DNA of 64,000 bases from CAYSEQ01 sp964430475 (GTDB taxonomy: Bacteria; Patescibacteriota; Microgenomatia; UBA8517), in NCBI GenBank assembly GCA_964430475.1, contig CAYSEQ010000002.1, positions 84,626 to 148,625 of the forward strand. Reading direction: 5' to 3'. How positions within the stretch are numbered: the stretch's first letter is position 1; each line of letters starts with the position of its first letter. The position numbers and the translations under genes are program-made. The notes under the pieces were generated by a model, which made no database searches, was not told the origin of the DNA, and saw only the letters and a list, made by a program, of their open reading frames with translations. Below, piece by piece: positions 53,365 through 60,799 of this stretch.

Positions 53365-54629
53365 GAAAGCTAAAACTTATTGAATTTCTAAAAAAGGTTT
53401 ATTTTAATCCTCTTTTTTCAGGAAGTTTGTTGATGGTTTTAGGCTCGAATTTTTCCAATTTCTTAGCATACCTTTATCACCTTTTTTTCGGAAGGATTTT
53501 ATTACCTCAGTTATACGGCGAACTCGCTGCAGGTATTTCTTTACTGGGTCTTTTTGGAACATTTTTTAATTTTCTTGGCATTGTGATCGTTAAATTTATT
53601 GCTTCTTCTGAAAGCAAAAATTTGCCGGGAACAATTTCGTGGTTTGTGAAAAGGATTTCCATAATCGGTTTGTGTGTCTCACTTGTTATCATGTTATTTT
53701 CGGCATATATTTCTGATTTTACTAAAGTAGGAAAAAACATAATCTTTTTAATTGCACTAATCTATTTGCTTGGAGTCTTTTCCTTTGTTTTGCGTTCAGT
53801 TCTTCAAGGGCTAATGAAGTTCAAGGAGGTTGTTATTGTATCAAATTTAGAGATGCTGGGTCGATTAGTTTTGGGTTATATTTTTGTTATTTTAGGCTTT
53901 GGTGTTTTTGGTGCTTTTCTGGGAATGTTTTTTTCCGCGGTTTTGGTATTGTTAGTGACAAGATATTTCCTAAAAGAGTATAGTCTTTTGTCTAAGAGTT
54001 TGCATTTCAGAGATGGAAAAAGAATTTTTGCCTTTGCCTTACCTTCATTTTTATTTTCTTTAGCGACAAATTCTTTTTTTTCAATAGATCTGATACTCGT
54101 TAAACATTTTCTCGATTCATACCAGGCTGGAATTTATGCTTCTTTATCTACATTAGGTAAGGTTATTTTTTTTGGAGCCTCCCCAATATCTTCTGTGATG
54201 TTTCCGATGATATCAAAACGCTATAACGAGGGTAAAAGAATTACTAATGTTTTTTTCCTAAGTGTTTTTTTAACTATTACTATCTCAGCGGTGGTGCTTT
54301 TGATTTATTTTCTTTTTCCAGAACTTGCAATAAGGATTCTTTATGGGTCAGGATATATTGAAGGTGCTAGATACCTCTTCCTTTTTGGTTTGAATATGAC
54401 GATTTTTACTATTTCGTCATTAATTGTTAGTTTTTTTCTTTCAAAGGACACCACAAATGTTGTATTTTTGGGAGTTTTTGCTTCAATTTTACAGGCTCTC
54501 GGAATATGGATATTTCATAAAGGTATTTACGATGTTGTGAGGGTTTCACTGGTTAGTTCGACATTATTTTTGGTATCATTGCTAATATATCTAGGATATG
54601 AGTATAAAAAGAGAAAATTCAGATCTTAA
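53361..54629 (+). CDS. Flippase, Wzx/polysaccharide-biosynthesis family (MATE superfamily)
   Basis: This 422-aa hydrophobic protein has LMVLGSNFSNFLAYLYHLFF, GRILLPQLYGELAAGISLLG and LPSFLFSLATNSFFSIDLIL, the pattern of Wzx-type lipid-oligosaccharide flippases. It is shorter than the flippase at 16518 and from another branch (no WzxC-like start), so the locus may export two kinds of glycolipid. I use ATG 53361, which overlaps the upstream stop as ATGA; TTG 53352 is the alternative. It overlaps the next gene by 32 bp. Confidence 0.83.
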   Translation: MRKLKLIEFLKKVYFNPLFSGSLLMVLGSNFSNFLAYLYHLFFGRILLPQLYGELAAGISLLGLFGTFFNFLGIVIVKFIASSESKNLPGTISWFVKRISIIGLCVSLVIMLFSAYISDFTKVGKNIIFLIALIYLLGVFSFVLRSVLQGLMKFKEVVIVSNLEMLGRLVLGYIFVILGFGVFGAFLGMFFSAVLVLLVTRYFLKEYSLLSKSLHFRDGKRIFAFALPSFLFSLATNSFFSIDLILVKHFLDSYQAGIYASLSTLGKVIFFGASPISSVMFPMISKRYNEGKRITNVFFLSVFLTITISAVVLLIYFLFPELAIRILYGSGYIEGARYLFLFGLNMTIFTISSLIVSFFLSKDTTNVVFLGVFASILQALGIWIFHKGIYDVVRVSLVSSTLFLVSLLIYLGYEYKKRKFRS

Positions 54630-55428
54630 AAATAAGCTTATCTCAGTTGTGATACCCGCTTTTAAGGCGGAAAAGTTTATCGCCAGAAATCTTAATGACA
54701 TAAAAAGGGTTTTAGATGAGACTCGTTACAAATACGAAATAATTTGCGTTGTTGATGGAAGGGTTGATAAAACCTTTGAGGAAGCTGAAAAGGTCGCCAA
54801 AAAGTTTCCTACTAAGATAAAAGTAGATGGTTATCTTACCAATTTAGGAAAAGGGCATGCCGTGCGTTACGGTATGGCGAAGGCAAAGGGCGATATCATT
54901 GGGTTTATTGATGCTGGGACAGAGATTAATCCGAATGGAATCTCTATGCTTTTGGAGCACATGGAATGGTATGATGCAGACATAATAGTTGGTTCTAAAA
55001 GACATCCAGCAAGCAAGGTTGATTACCCTTGGAAAAGAAGAGTCCTTTCTTTTGGATTTCAGATGTTGGTGAGAATACTTTTGGGTTTTAAGATTAAAGA
55101 TACTCAAGTTGGAATTAAGTTTTTTAGAAGGGAGGTTCTAAAAGAAGTTCTTCCAAGACTTTTAATAAAAAGATACGCTTTTGATGTAGAAATTTTGGCA
55201 GTAGCAAATTACTTGGGTTATAAAAGAATTTTTGAGGCACCCATAGAGCTAAAATATAATTTCAAGGACTTAGTGCACGCCTCCACATTAAAAGCGATAT
55301 TTAATATGCTTTGGGATACCCTCGCGGTTTTTTATAGATTGAAGATTGTTCATTACTATGACTCAAAAAACCGCAGGAATTGGCTTACTCCAGAGTATTT
55401 GACATTTCAAGGAGCGAAAGGTGTTTAA
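54598..55428 (+). CDS. GT2 family glycosyltransferase, DPM1-like, with DAG at the DXD site
   Basis: This 276-aa protein has ISVVIPAFKAEKFIARNLND, ICVVDGRVDKT near residue 50 and GKGHAVRYGMAKAKGD near 85. The metal-site strand then reads GFIDAGTEINPNG near 102: the usual DAD or DSD is D-A-G, with a nearby Glu. IKDTQVGIKFFRREVLKE near 165 and EAPIELKYNF near 222 are normal for the DPM1/ALG5 branch. It may still make polyprenyl-phosphate mannose for the PIG-V-like gene two positions upstream. The metal ligand change makes the activity less certain. Confidence 0.8.
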   Translation: MSIKRENSDLKNKLISVVIPAFKAEKFIARNLNDIKRVLDETRYKYEIICVVDGRVDKTFEEAEKVAKKFPTKIKVDGYLTNLGKGHAVRYGMAKAKGDIIGFIDAGTEINPNGISMLLEHMEWYDADIIVGSKRHPASKVDYPWKRRVLSFGFQMLVRILLGFKIKDTQVGIKFFRREVLKEVLPRLLIKRYAFDVEILAVANYLGYKRIFEAPIELKYNFKDLVHASTLKAIFNMLWDTLAVFYRLKIVHYYDSKNRRNWLTPEYLTFQGAKGV

Positions 55429-55433
55429 AAAAG

Positions 55434-56552
55434 ATGAACATTTTGATACTTTCCTGGAGAGGACCTAGGCATCCAGATGCCGGAGGCGCTGAATACGCAA
55501 CTTTTGAACATGCCAAAGGTTGGGTTAAAAAGGGTCATAATGTAACTATTTTTACTTCATATTTTAAAAATGCAAAAAATGAAGAGAATATTAACGGAGT
55601 TAAAGTTAAGCGTTTTGGAGATCAATACTTTGGGGTAAAGATTTTAGCTTTTTTTTGGTACATTTTTGGAAAACACCCCTCTTTTGATTTAGTCATAGAT
55701 GAGTTTCATGGGATTCCCTTTTTCACGCCTTTATATGTGAAAGTGAAAAAACTTGCATTTATTCATGAGGTTGCCAAGGAAGTTTGGGTCCTTAATCCTT
55801 GGCCAAAACCTTTTAATTTGATTCCTTCTTTCTTTGGTAGATTGCTTGAGCCGTGGATTTTCAGGATTTTTTACCGCAGGATACCTTTTATGACGGTATC
55901 CAACTCGACTAAAGACGATTTAGTTAGATGGGGTATCCCTTCCAAGAATATTACAGTAGTTCATAATGGCGTGGAGGTTATCAAGTTTAAGACGCAGCCT
56001 AGTAAAGAAAAGAGAAAAACTGTAATATACCTAGGAACAATCAGTCGCGATAAGGGAATTTTTGATGCGGTTAGAGCTTTTGCTGAGATGGAGAGAAAAG
56101 ACGATACTTGGAGGTATTGGATAGCAGGAAAAGCTACACGAAAGGACTTGTTGGAATTGAAAAAGTTGATTAGAAATTTAGGTCTGAGTAAGAAATTAAA
56201 ATATTGGGGTTGGGTAGGAGAGAAAAAGAAGTTTGAGCTTTTGGCGAAAGCCAGTGTTCTAGTAAATCCCTCCTATCACGAAGGTTGGGGACTGGTTAAT
56301 ATTGAGGCTAATTCTGTTGGAACTCCTGTAGTTGGGTATAAAGTGCACGGGCTGAAGGATTCTGTGAAAGACGGGAAAACAGGCATTCTGGTTGAGAAAG
56401 GAGATTACAAGAATCTTGCCCAAGAGATTTTAGCTTTGGTGAACGATAAAGAAAAGTACGAGAAAATTAGGCAAAATGCTATAAAATGGAGTAAGAAATT
56501 TACTTGGGAAAAGGCTGTGAAAAAAAGTTTAGAATTGATAGAAAGTTTATGA
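55434..56552 (+). CDS. GT4 family glycosyltransferase (PDAGGAE type)
   Basis: This 372-aa GT-B enzyme begins MNILILSWRGPRHPDAGGAE, followed by DEFHGIPFFTPLY near residue 90. The C-terminal half has YLGTISRDKGIFDAVRAF near 187 and SYHEGWGLVNIEANSVGTPV near 260 with the donor E-x7-E motif. It is a paralogue of the N-terminal part of the fusion protein at 60796 (NWRDITHPWAGGAE, SHGIPFFTPLF). ATG 55434 is 5 nt after the upstream stop and gives the family N-terminus; ATG 55380 would overlap. It overlaps the SDR gene by 4 bp. Confidence 0.87.
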   Translation: MNILILSWRGPRHPDAGGAEYATFEHAKGWVKKGHNVTIFTSYFKNAKNEENINGVKVKRFGDQYFGVKILAFFWYIFGKHPSFDLVIDEFHGIPFFTPLYVKVKKLAFIHEVAKEVWVLNPWPKPFNLIPSFFGRLLEPWIFRIFYRRIPFMTVSNSTKDDLVRWGIPSKNITVVHNGVEVIKFKTQPSKEKRKTVIYLGTISRDKGIFDAVRAFAEMERKDDTWRYWIAGKATRKDLLELKKLIRNLGLSKKLKYWGWVGEKKKFELLAKASVLVNPSYHEGWGLVNIEANSVGTPVVGYKVHGLKDSVKDGKTGILVEKGDYKNLAQEILALVNDKEKYEKIRQNAIKWSKKFTWEKAVKKSLELIESL

Positions 56553-57322
56553 AAAAGGTAGCTTTGGTAACAGGCGCGACTAGTGAGCTTGGAGAGAAGG
56601 TTATTGGAAGACTTCTTGAGAGAGGTTGTATTGTTTATGCTGCTTCAAGGGAGAAAACTAGGATAAGGAGGAAATATTTATATCCGGTCGTTCTTGATGT
56701 GCGAAATGATAATCTGTGTAAAACATTAATCAAAAAAATTGTAGACGAAGCAAGAAGGCTTGATTACCTCATTAATATCGCGGGATACACGATTTCAGGA
56801 TCATCTTTAAGTTTTAGCACATCAGATTTCAAGAATTTGATTGATACGAATCTTTTAGGCCCCTTTAGATTAATAAAAGAGGTTTATCCTGTTATGAAAA
56901 AACAAGAGGGTGGAAGGATTGTAAATATCACTTCTTTGAATGGCCTTGTTTCCCTGCCAAATTTTGGCCTTTACTCTGCATCAAAGCATGCACTTGAAGC
57001 GTTGGGAAATGCTCTTTATTACGAGCTTTTTAGTGAGAATATATTTGTGACAAATGTTGCTCCTGGGGCGATAAAAAAAGAAAGGGAAAAAAAGCCAAGT
57101 CTTACTCATAAACCAGCGAGGGAAAAATTTTTTATTTTAAAGTTTTTAATGCCTATGCTCAGTGCTGATGAGGTCGCAAGTAGGATAGTTGATTTATTAG
57201 ATAAAAAAACTCCTCCGCCAACTTTGGTTTTGGGGATGGATTCAAAGATTGTTCTTTTTCTAAGAAGAATTCTTCCGGGATTTCTTTGGTCTAGACTTTT
57301 AAGATTTATATGGGAAAAATAA
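56549..57322 (+). CDS. Short-chain dehydrogenase/reductase (SDR)
   Basis: This 257-aa protein has the NAD(P) motif VTGATSELGEKV at residues 7-18, a VLDVRND strand end near 48 (adenine side), NIAGY near 73 (NAG motif), the catalytic Ser in NITSLNG near 127, and YSASKHALEALG near 142 with Tyr-x3-Lys. All classical SDR catalytic residues are present. In this setting it may reduce a sugar or lipid intermediate; the substrate is not predictable. It is joined by 4-13 bp overlaps to the GT4 and GT2 genes around it. ATG 56549 is chosen because it gives the usual short SDR N-terminus. Confidence 0.88.
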   Translation: MKKVALVTGATSELGEKVIGRLLERGCIVYAASREKTRIRRKYLYPVVLDVRNDNLCKTLIKKIVDEARRLDYLINIAGYTISGSSLSFSTSDFKNLIDTNLLGPFRLIKEVYPVMKKQEGGRIVNITSLNGLVSLPNFGLYSASKHALEALGNALYYELFSENIFVTNVAPGAIKKEREKKPSLTHKPAREKFFILKFLMPMLSADEVASRIVDLLDKKTPPPTLVLGMDSKIVLFLRRILPGFLWSRLLRFIWEK

Positions 57323-58344
57323 AAAAAGAACTTTTCCCCTCAATCTCAATTTGTATTGCAACCTACAATTCGGGAAAAACATTAGATGAGTGTCTTAAAT
57401 TAGTGAGAAGACAAAATTATCCTCAAGAAAAAATAGAAATAGTGCTTGGAGATGGAGGATCAACCGACGATACGCTAAAAATTGCAAAAAAATACGGTGC
57501 TAAAATTATCAAGATTCCTCCAGAGAAACAGCACGCTGAATATAACCGCGGAGTTGCATTCAATAAAGCCAAGGGGGAATTTGCATTGATTTTAGACCAC
57601 GATAACTTTTTACCGGATAAGAATTGGCTTAAAAGGATGCTCAAACCCCTTTTAGAAAAAAAAGATGTTGTTGCCTCAAGTACCTGTTGGTATCACTATG
57701 ATAAAAAATTTGATCTTATGGATAGGTACTTTGCACTTTTTGGCACAAGCGAGCCGCTTCCTTTTTATCTTCATAAAGCAGATAGGATGCCTCAAACTTC
57801 TCAAAAATGGAGTCTTGTGGGAAAGGCAAAAGATGAAGGCGAATATTTTTTGGTGGAGTTCGAAAGAAATCCCAGAAAATTTCCCTCTATTGGCACAAAT
57901 GGTTGTTTTATGCGAAGAAAACTTGTCTTGGATAATGCCAAGGCTGATCCTGAAAATCATTACCCGATAGATGTTTTGTACGATATGGTTGAGAAAGGTT
58001 TTAATAAGTTTGCTTTTGTTAAGACTTCAATAATCCATTTGACCCACCAAAGAGGTTTTTGGGAGTTTTTGAAAAGAAGAAAAAAGTTTGTTGAACAATA
58101 TCATTTTCAGGATTTTTCAAAACGCCGCTGGAGTGTTGTTATGCCAGGAGACGAGTTTGGAGTATTTCTTTTTGTAGTTTATAGCTTGACCTTTATTAAG
58201 CCTTTTTACGATTCATTAGTTGGCTTTATCAAAATCCGGGATGTTGCCTGGTTTGTACATCCTCTAATGTGTCTTGGAACAACGCTGATATATGGATATG
58301 TAGTCCTAAAGTACAAATTTAGGTCCTTATTTATTAACCATTAA
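57310..58344 (+). CDS. GT2 family glycosyltransferase with C-terminal membrane helices
   Basis: This 344-aa protein has ISICIATYNSGKTLDECLKL, VLGDGGSTDDT near residue 47, EYNRGVAFNKAKGE near 77 and ILDHDNFLPDKNW near 92 (DHD as DXD). The C-terminal part has two hydrophobic helices (about 279-298 and 308-325), so it is likely membrane-bound. The last residues, INH, and the stop codon come from the CATTAAC heptamer array at 58333-58367, so the original C-terminus may have been replaced. It overlaps the SDR gene by 13 bp. Confidence 0.83.
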   Translation: MGKIKKELFPSISICIATYNSGKTLDECLKLVRRQNYPQEKIEIVLGDGGSTDDTLKIAKKYGAKIIKIPPEKQHAEYNRGVAFNKAKGEFALILDHDNFLPDKNWLKRMLKPLLEKKDVVASSTCWYHYDKKFDLMDRYFALFGTSEPLPFYLHKADRMPQTSQKWSLVGKAKDEGEYFLVEFERNPRKFPSIGTNGCFMRRKLVLDNAKADPENHYPIDVLYDMVEKGFNKFAFVKTSIIHLTHQRGFWEFLKRRKKFVEQYHFQDFSKRRWSVVMPGDEFGVFLFVVYSLTFIKPFYDSLVGFIKIRDVAWFVHPLMCLGTTLIYGYVVLKYKFRSLFINH

Positions 58345-58367
58345 CCATTTATCATTAGTTATTAAAT
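58333..58367 (+). repeat. Heptamer array, CATTAAC family (GT2 end / GT4 start)
   Basis: Five 7-bp units in phase: ATTAACC, ATTAACC, ATTTATC, ATTAGTT, ATTAAAT. It contains the TAA stop of the GT2 gene (58342-58344) and the first two bases of the GT4 ATG (58366). Confidence 0.7.
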
Positions 58368-59502
58368 GAAAGAAGTTTTATTGCTGTCGATTGCTTTCTC
58401 CCCGAATGTTGGCGGAATAGAAACCCATTTTGACGATTTGACAGAAATCCTTGACAAGCAAGGTTGGAAAGTTTGGGTGCTGACCTATAAACCCTTAACC
58501 ACTGATGTAAAAGCTTCCCTTTTTGAAAAAAAAGGAAAAAATATTTATATTTTCAGAATACCCACTATTAGGGGATTATTTTACAATTTAGTTAAAAAAC
58601 CTGCACTCGAATTTCTTTTTTTAGCACCGGGGCTTTTTATTGCTCTTCCCCTTTTTTTATTGACTAAGGCTAGTAAAGTTCGGACTATACATACCCACGG
58701 TTTGGTTGCTGGATTTGTGGGTGTTTTTTGGGGAAAGATCTTTGGCAAAAAGGTAATTACGACAACACACTCTATTTACAATTTTCCAAAAACTGGTCTT
58801 TATAGAAGTTTTGCTCGATGGATTTTTGGAACTTCCGATTATGTTTTAACTTTGTCAAAACAATCTGCAAAAGAAATTGAAGATTTGGGGGTTGATAAGA
58901 AAAAAATTAAAGTTTTTACCTATTGGATAGACCTGGAAAAGTTCAAAGTTCAAAGTTCAAAGTTAAAGGTTAGAAAAAAACTAGGGTGGGAGGGAAAGTT
59001 TGTAGTTTTGTTTGTTGGGAGATTAGTGCCTGAAAAAGGCGTTTTGGAACTTTTGCAAGCAGCCAAAAGGTGGAACAAAAATATTGTCTTAGCCATTGCC
59101 GGAAGTGGCCCACTAGAGCAAGAGATTAAGCATCAATCATTAACCATTAACCATTTAATTTATTTGGGCAAAGTCGGAAATGACGAACTGCCAATCTATT
59201 ATTCTGCTTCTGATTTAGTGGTTGTTCCTTCCGTCCACGAGGAGGGGTTTGGAAGAGTGATTTTGGAAAGCTTGGCTTGTGGGACACCAGTTTTGGGTGC
59301 TAAGCGTGGAGCAATACCTGAGGCTATGGATGAAACAGTGGGAAAACTGATTGAGCCCTCTCCCGAGGAAATAAAAAAATGGGTTGAATATTATTATAAA
59401 AACCCAAAGGAGCTTAAAAAGCTTTCTAGAAATGCAAGGAAGTATGCTGAAAAACGCTACTCTGAGCGGAATGTGGAAACTATCATTAGTACATATGCAT
59501 GA
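58366..59502 (+). CDS. GT4 family glycosyltransferase with repeat-derived coding segments
   Basis: This 378-aa GT-B enzyme begins LLLSIAFSPNVGGIETHFDD, then THSIYNFPK near residue 138, FVGRLVPEKGVLELLQA near 215 and VHEEGFGRVILESLACGTPV near 286 with E-x7-E. The donor domain is complete. Two segments are written by heptamer repeats in frame: KFKVQSSKLKV (array 58938-58972), in the linker between the two Rossmann domains, and HQSLTINHL (array 59131-59158), in a surface loop of the donor domain. Both sit in loops that vary in the family, so the enzyme is probably active. Confidence 0.84.
   Translation: MKEVLLLSIAFSPNVGGIETHFDDLTEILDKQGWKVWVLTYKPLTTDVKASLFEKKGKNIYIFRIPTIRGLFYNLVKKPALEFLFLAPGLFIALPLFLLTKASKVRTIHTHGLVAGFVGVFWGKIFGKKVITTTHSIYNFPKTGLYRSFARWIFGTSDYVLTLSKQSAKEIEDLGVDKKKIKVFTYWIDLEKFKVQSSKLKVRKKLGWEGKFVVLFVGRLVPEKGVLELLQAAKRWNKNIVLAIAGSGPLEQEIKHQSLTINHLIYLGKVGNDELPIYYSASDLVVVPSVHEEGFGRVILESLACGTPVLGAKRGAIPEAMDETVGKLIEPSPEEIKKWVEYYYKNPKELKKLSRNARKYAEKRYSERNVETIISTYA
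58938..58972 (+). repeat. Heptamer array, AAAGTTC type, inside the GT4 gene
   Basis: Five 7-bp units: AAAGTTC three times, then AAAGTTA and AAGGTTA. It is in frame and encodes KVQSSKLKV-like residues in the interdomain linker. Confidence 0.75.
59131..59158 (+). repeat. Heptamer array, CATTAAC family, inside the GT4 gene
   Basis: Four units in phase: CATCAAT, CATTAAC, CATTAAC, CATTTAA. It is read in frame as HQSLTINHL. Confidence 0.75.
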
Positions 59503-59507
59503 ATGAT

Positions 59508-59535
59508 TAATGGATAATGGTTAATGATTAATGGT
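59508..59535 (-). repeat. Heptamer array, CATTAAC family in reverse orientation (left flank of the four-helix-bundle gene)
   Basis: Top-strand units TAATGGA, TAATGGT, TAATGAT, TAATGGT are the reverse complement of the CATTAAC/CATTAAT type. Degenerate units extend on both sides (59501-59542). The ATG at 59531 lies within the last unit. With the array at 59916-59974 it forms an inverted pair around the gene. Confidence 0.75.
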
Positions 59536-59908
59536 TAAAAAAGTTAAGTATCGATCGGCCGAAGAAGTTCCAGTCTGGCAAAATGCCCACGAGCTAACCC
59601 TTTTTGTTTATAGGGTTACCGAAAGATTTCCAAATAAGGAAATGTATGGTTTGACTTCTCAATTAAGAAGGTCATCTGCATCAATTGTAGCTAATATATC
59701 GGAGGGATTCTATCGGAATTCTACCAAGGAATTGCTTCAGTTTCTATATAATGCTCGAGGTTCATTGGGAGAAACCCTTTATCATTTAAAACTTTCAAGA
59801 GACTTAAAGTATTTGAAAGAGAAAGATTTTCAATTCTTGAGAGATAGTTATTATGAAGTAGCCAGGCAACTAAATGGGTGGATAAAGAGCTTACGAAGCA
59901 AACTCTAG
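59531..59908 (+). CDS. Four-helix-bundle protein (23S rRNA intervening-sequence protein / S23-like)
   Basis: This 125-aa protein has the family signature in order: VPVWQNAHELTLFVYRVTER, FPNKEMYGLTSQLRRSSAS, IVANISEGFYRNSTKELLQF and GSLGETLYHLKLS. These match the TIGR02436/PF05635 proteins, small basic helical bundles first seen inside 23S rRNA intervening sequences and structurally like the Avd accessory protein of diversity-generating retroelements. No rRNA and no reverse transcriptase is in the window. Its start codon is made by one heptamer array and a second array in the opposite sense follows its stop, so gene plus arrays look like a discrete inserted unit. Function unknown. Confidence 0.9.
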   Translation: MVKKVKYRSAEEVPVWQNAHELTLFVYRVTERFPNKEMYGLTSQLRRSSASIVANISEGFYRNSTKELLQFLYNARGSLGETLYHLKLSRDLKYLKEKDFQFLRDSYYEVARQLNGWIKSLRSKL

Positions 59909-59915
59909 TCTTATT

Positions 59916-59974
59916 GATTAATCATTAGTCATTTTATTATGTTAAGCATTAACCATTATTCATCAACCATTGCA
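59916..59974 (+). repeat. Heptamer array, CATTAAC family (right flank of the four-helix-bundle gene)
   Basis: Units GATTAAT, CATTAGT, CATTTTA, TTATGTT, then after a 3-nt slip CATTAAC, CATTATT, CATCAAC, CATTGCA. It contains the ATG at 59939 and encodes the first about 12 residues of the methyltransferase. Confidence 0.7.
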
Positions 59975-60799
59975 AAAAGGCTTGATGCTCTTCTTGCCAA
60001 CACTGGCGATATGGCACTAAAAAGGCGGGCAAGAAGAATTATTGAGGAAATAAACCCTCAACCTGGGGATAAAATCTTAGACATTGGTTGTGGTGATGGT
60101 TTTTATCTTCATCTTCTTTCAAATTTGGGTGTTAAAGATTTAGACTTAACTGGGGTTGATGTTGATGAGAATGCTCTAAAAAGCGCAAGGGTTAATCTCA
60201 AAGGTAAAAAAGTAAAGCTTATAAAAGGGGATTTAATGAAAAGACTTCCACTTAAAGCTAATTCATTTAGTAAAATTATAATGAGCGAGGTTTGTGAACA
60301 TTTACCTGATGATGTAAAGGGTTTAAAGGAGGTAAAAAGAGTTCTTAGAAAAAGAGGGACGTTGGTAATAACCGTACCTAACGCAAATTACCCATTTTTC
60401 TGGGATCCTGTGAACTGGGTTTTGGAACATTTTTTTAGCACGCATATAAAAACCGGATTTTGGGCGGGGATTTGGAATCAGCATTTAAGGCTTTACAAAC
60501 CGGAAGAAATTGAAAGGGTAGTTAAAAAGGCTGGATTTAAAGTCGAAAAGATTGAATCTTTAACTTGGTGGTGTCTTCCTTTTAATCACAATCTTCTTCA
60601 CTTTGCTGCAAGAAAGCTTTATGGGGGTAGTATGTCTAGAAACCTCGCCCAGGCGGTTAGTAAATATGAAATAAGAAAAAAAAGGAAACCATTTATCATA
60701 GAGTTCGCCTTTAAAATTGTAAATTTAGTAGATCGACTAAATGATTTGTGGCAACTAAAAGAAAGAGGAGTGGGTATTTTTATTAAAGCAGAAAAATGA
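59939..60799 (+). CDS. SAM-dependent class I methyltransferase with repeat-derived N-terminus
   Basis: This 286-aa protein has the SAM motif ILDIGCGDGFYLHLL near residues 45-59, GVDVDENALKSA near 73, KGDLMKRLP near 97 and IIMSEVCEHLPDD near 112, followed by VLRKRGTLVITVPNAN near 135. The N-terminal MLSINHYSSTIA is written by the heptamer array, so the native start was probably lost or lay downstream; the next in-frame ATG encodes residue 26 (DMALKRR). The SAM domain is intact either way. It overlaps the fusion gene by 4 bp. Substrate unknown, likely a sugar or lipid-linked glycan. Confidence 0.84.
   Translation: MLSINHYSSTIAKRLDALLANTGDMALKRRARRIIEEINPQPGDKILDIGCGDGFYLHLLSNLGVKDLDLTGVDVDENALKSARVNLKGKKVKLIKGDLMKRLPLKANSFSKIIMSEVCEHLPDDVKGLKEVKRVLRKRGTLVITVPNANYPFFWDPVNWVLEHFFSTHIKTGFWAGIWNQHLRLYKPEEIERVVKKAGFKVEKIESLTWWCLPFNHNLLHFAARKLYGGSMSRNLAQAVSKYEIRKKRKPFIIEFAFKIVNLVDRLNDLWQLKERGVGIFIKAEK

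Noticed and set aside
59531..59908. Four-helix-bundle gene as part of a 23S rRNA intervening sequence
   Set aside because: Both sides are protein genes of the glycosylation locus, and no rRNA sequence is seen in the window.
59531..59908. Four-helix-bundle gene as the Avd of a diversity-generating retroelement
   Set aside because: No reverse transcriptase and no template/variable repeat pair with adenine-specific differences is visible nearby.
58333..59974. Repeat cluster considered as a CRISPR array
   Set aside because: The units are 7 bp, adjoining and degenerate, with no unique spacers of regular length and no cas gene.
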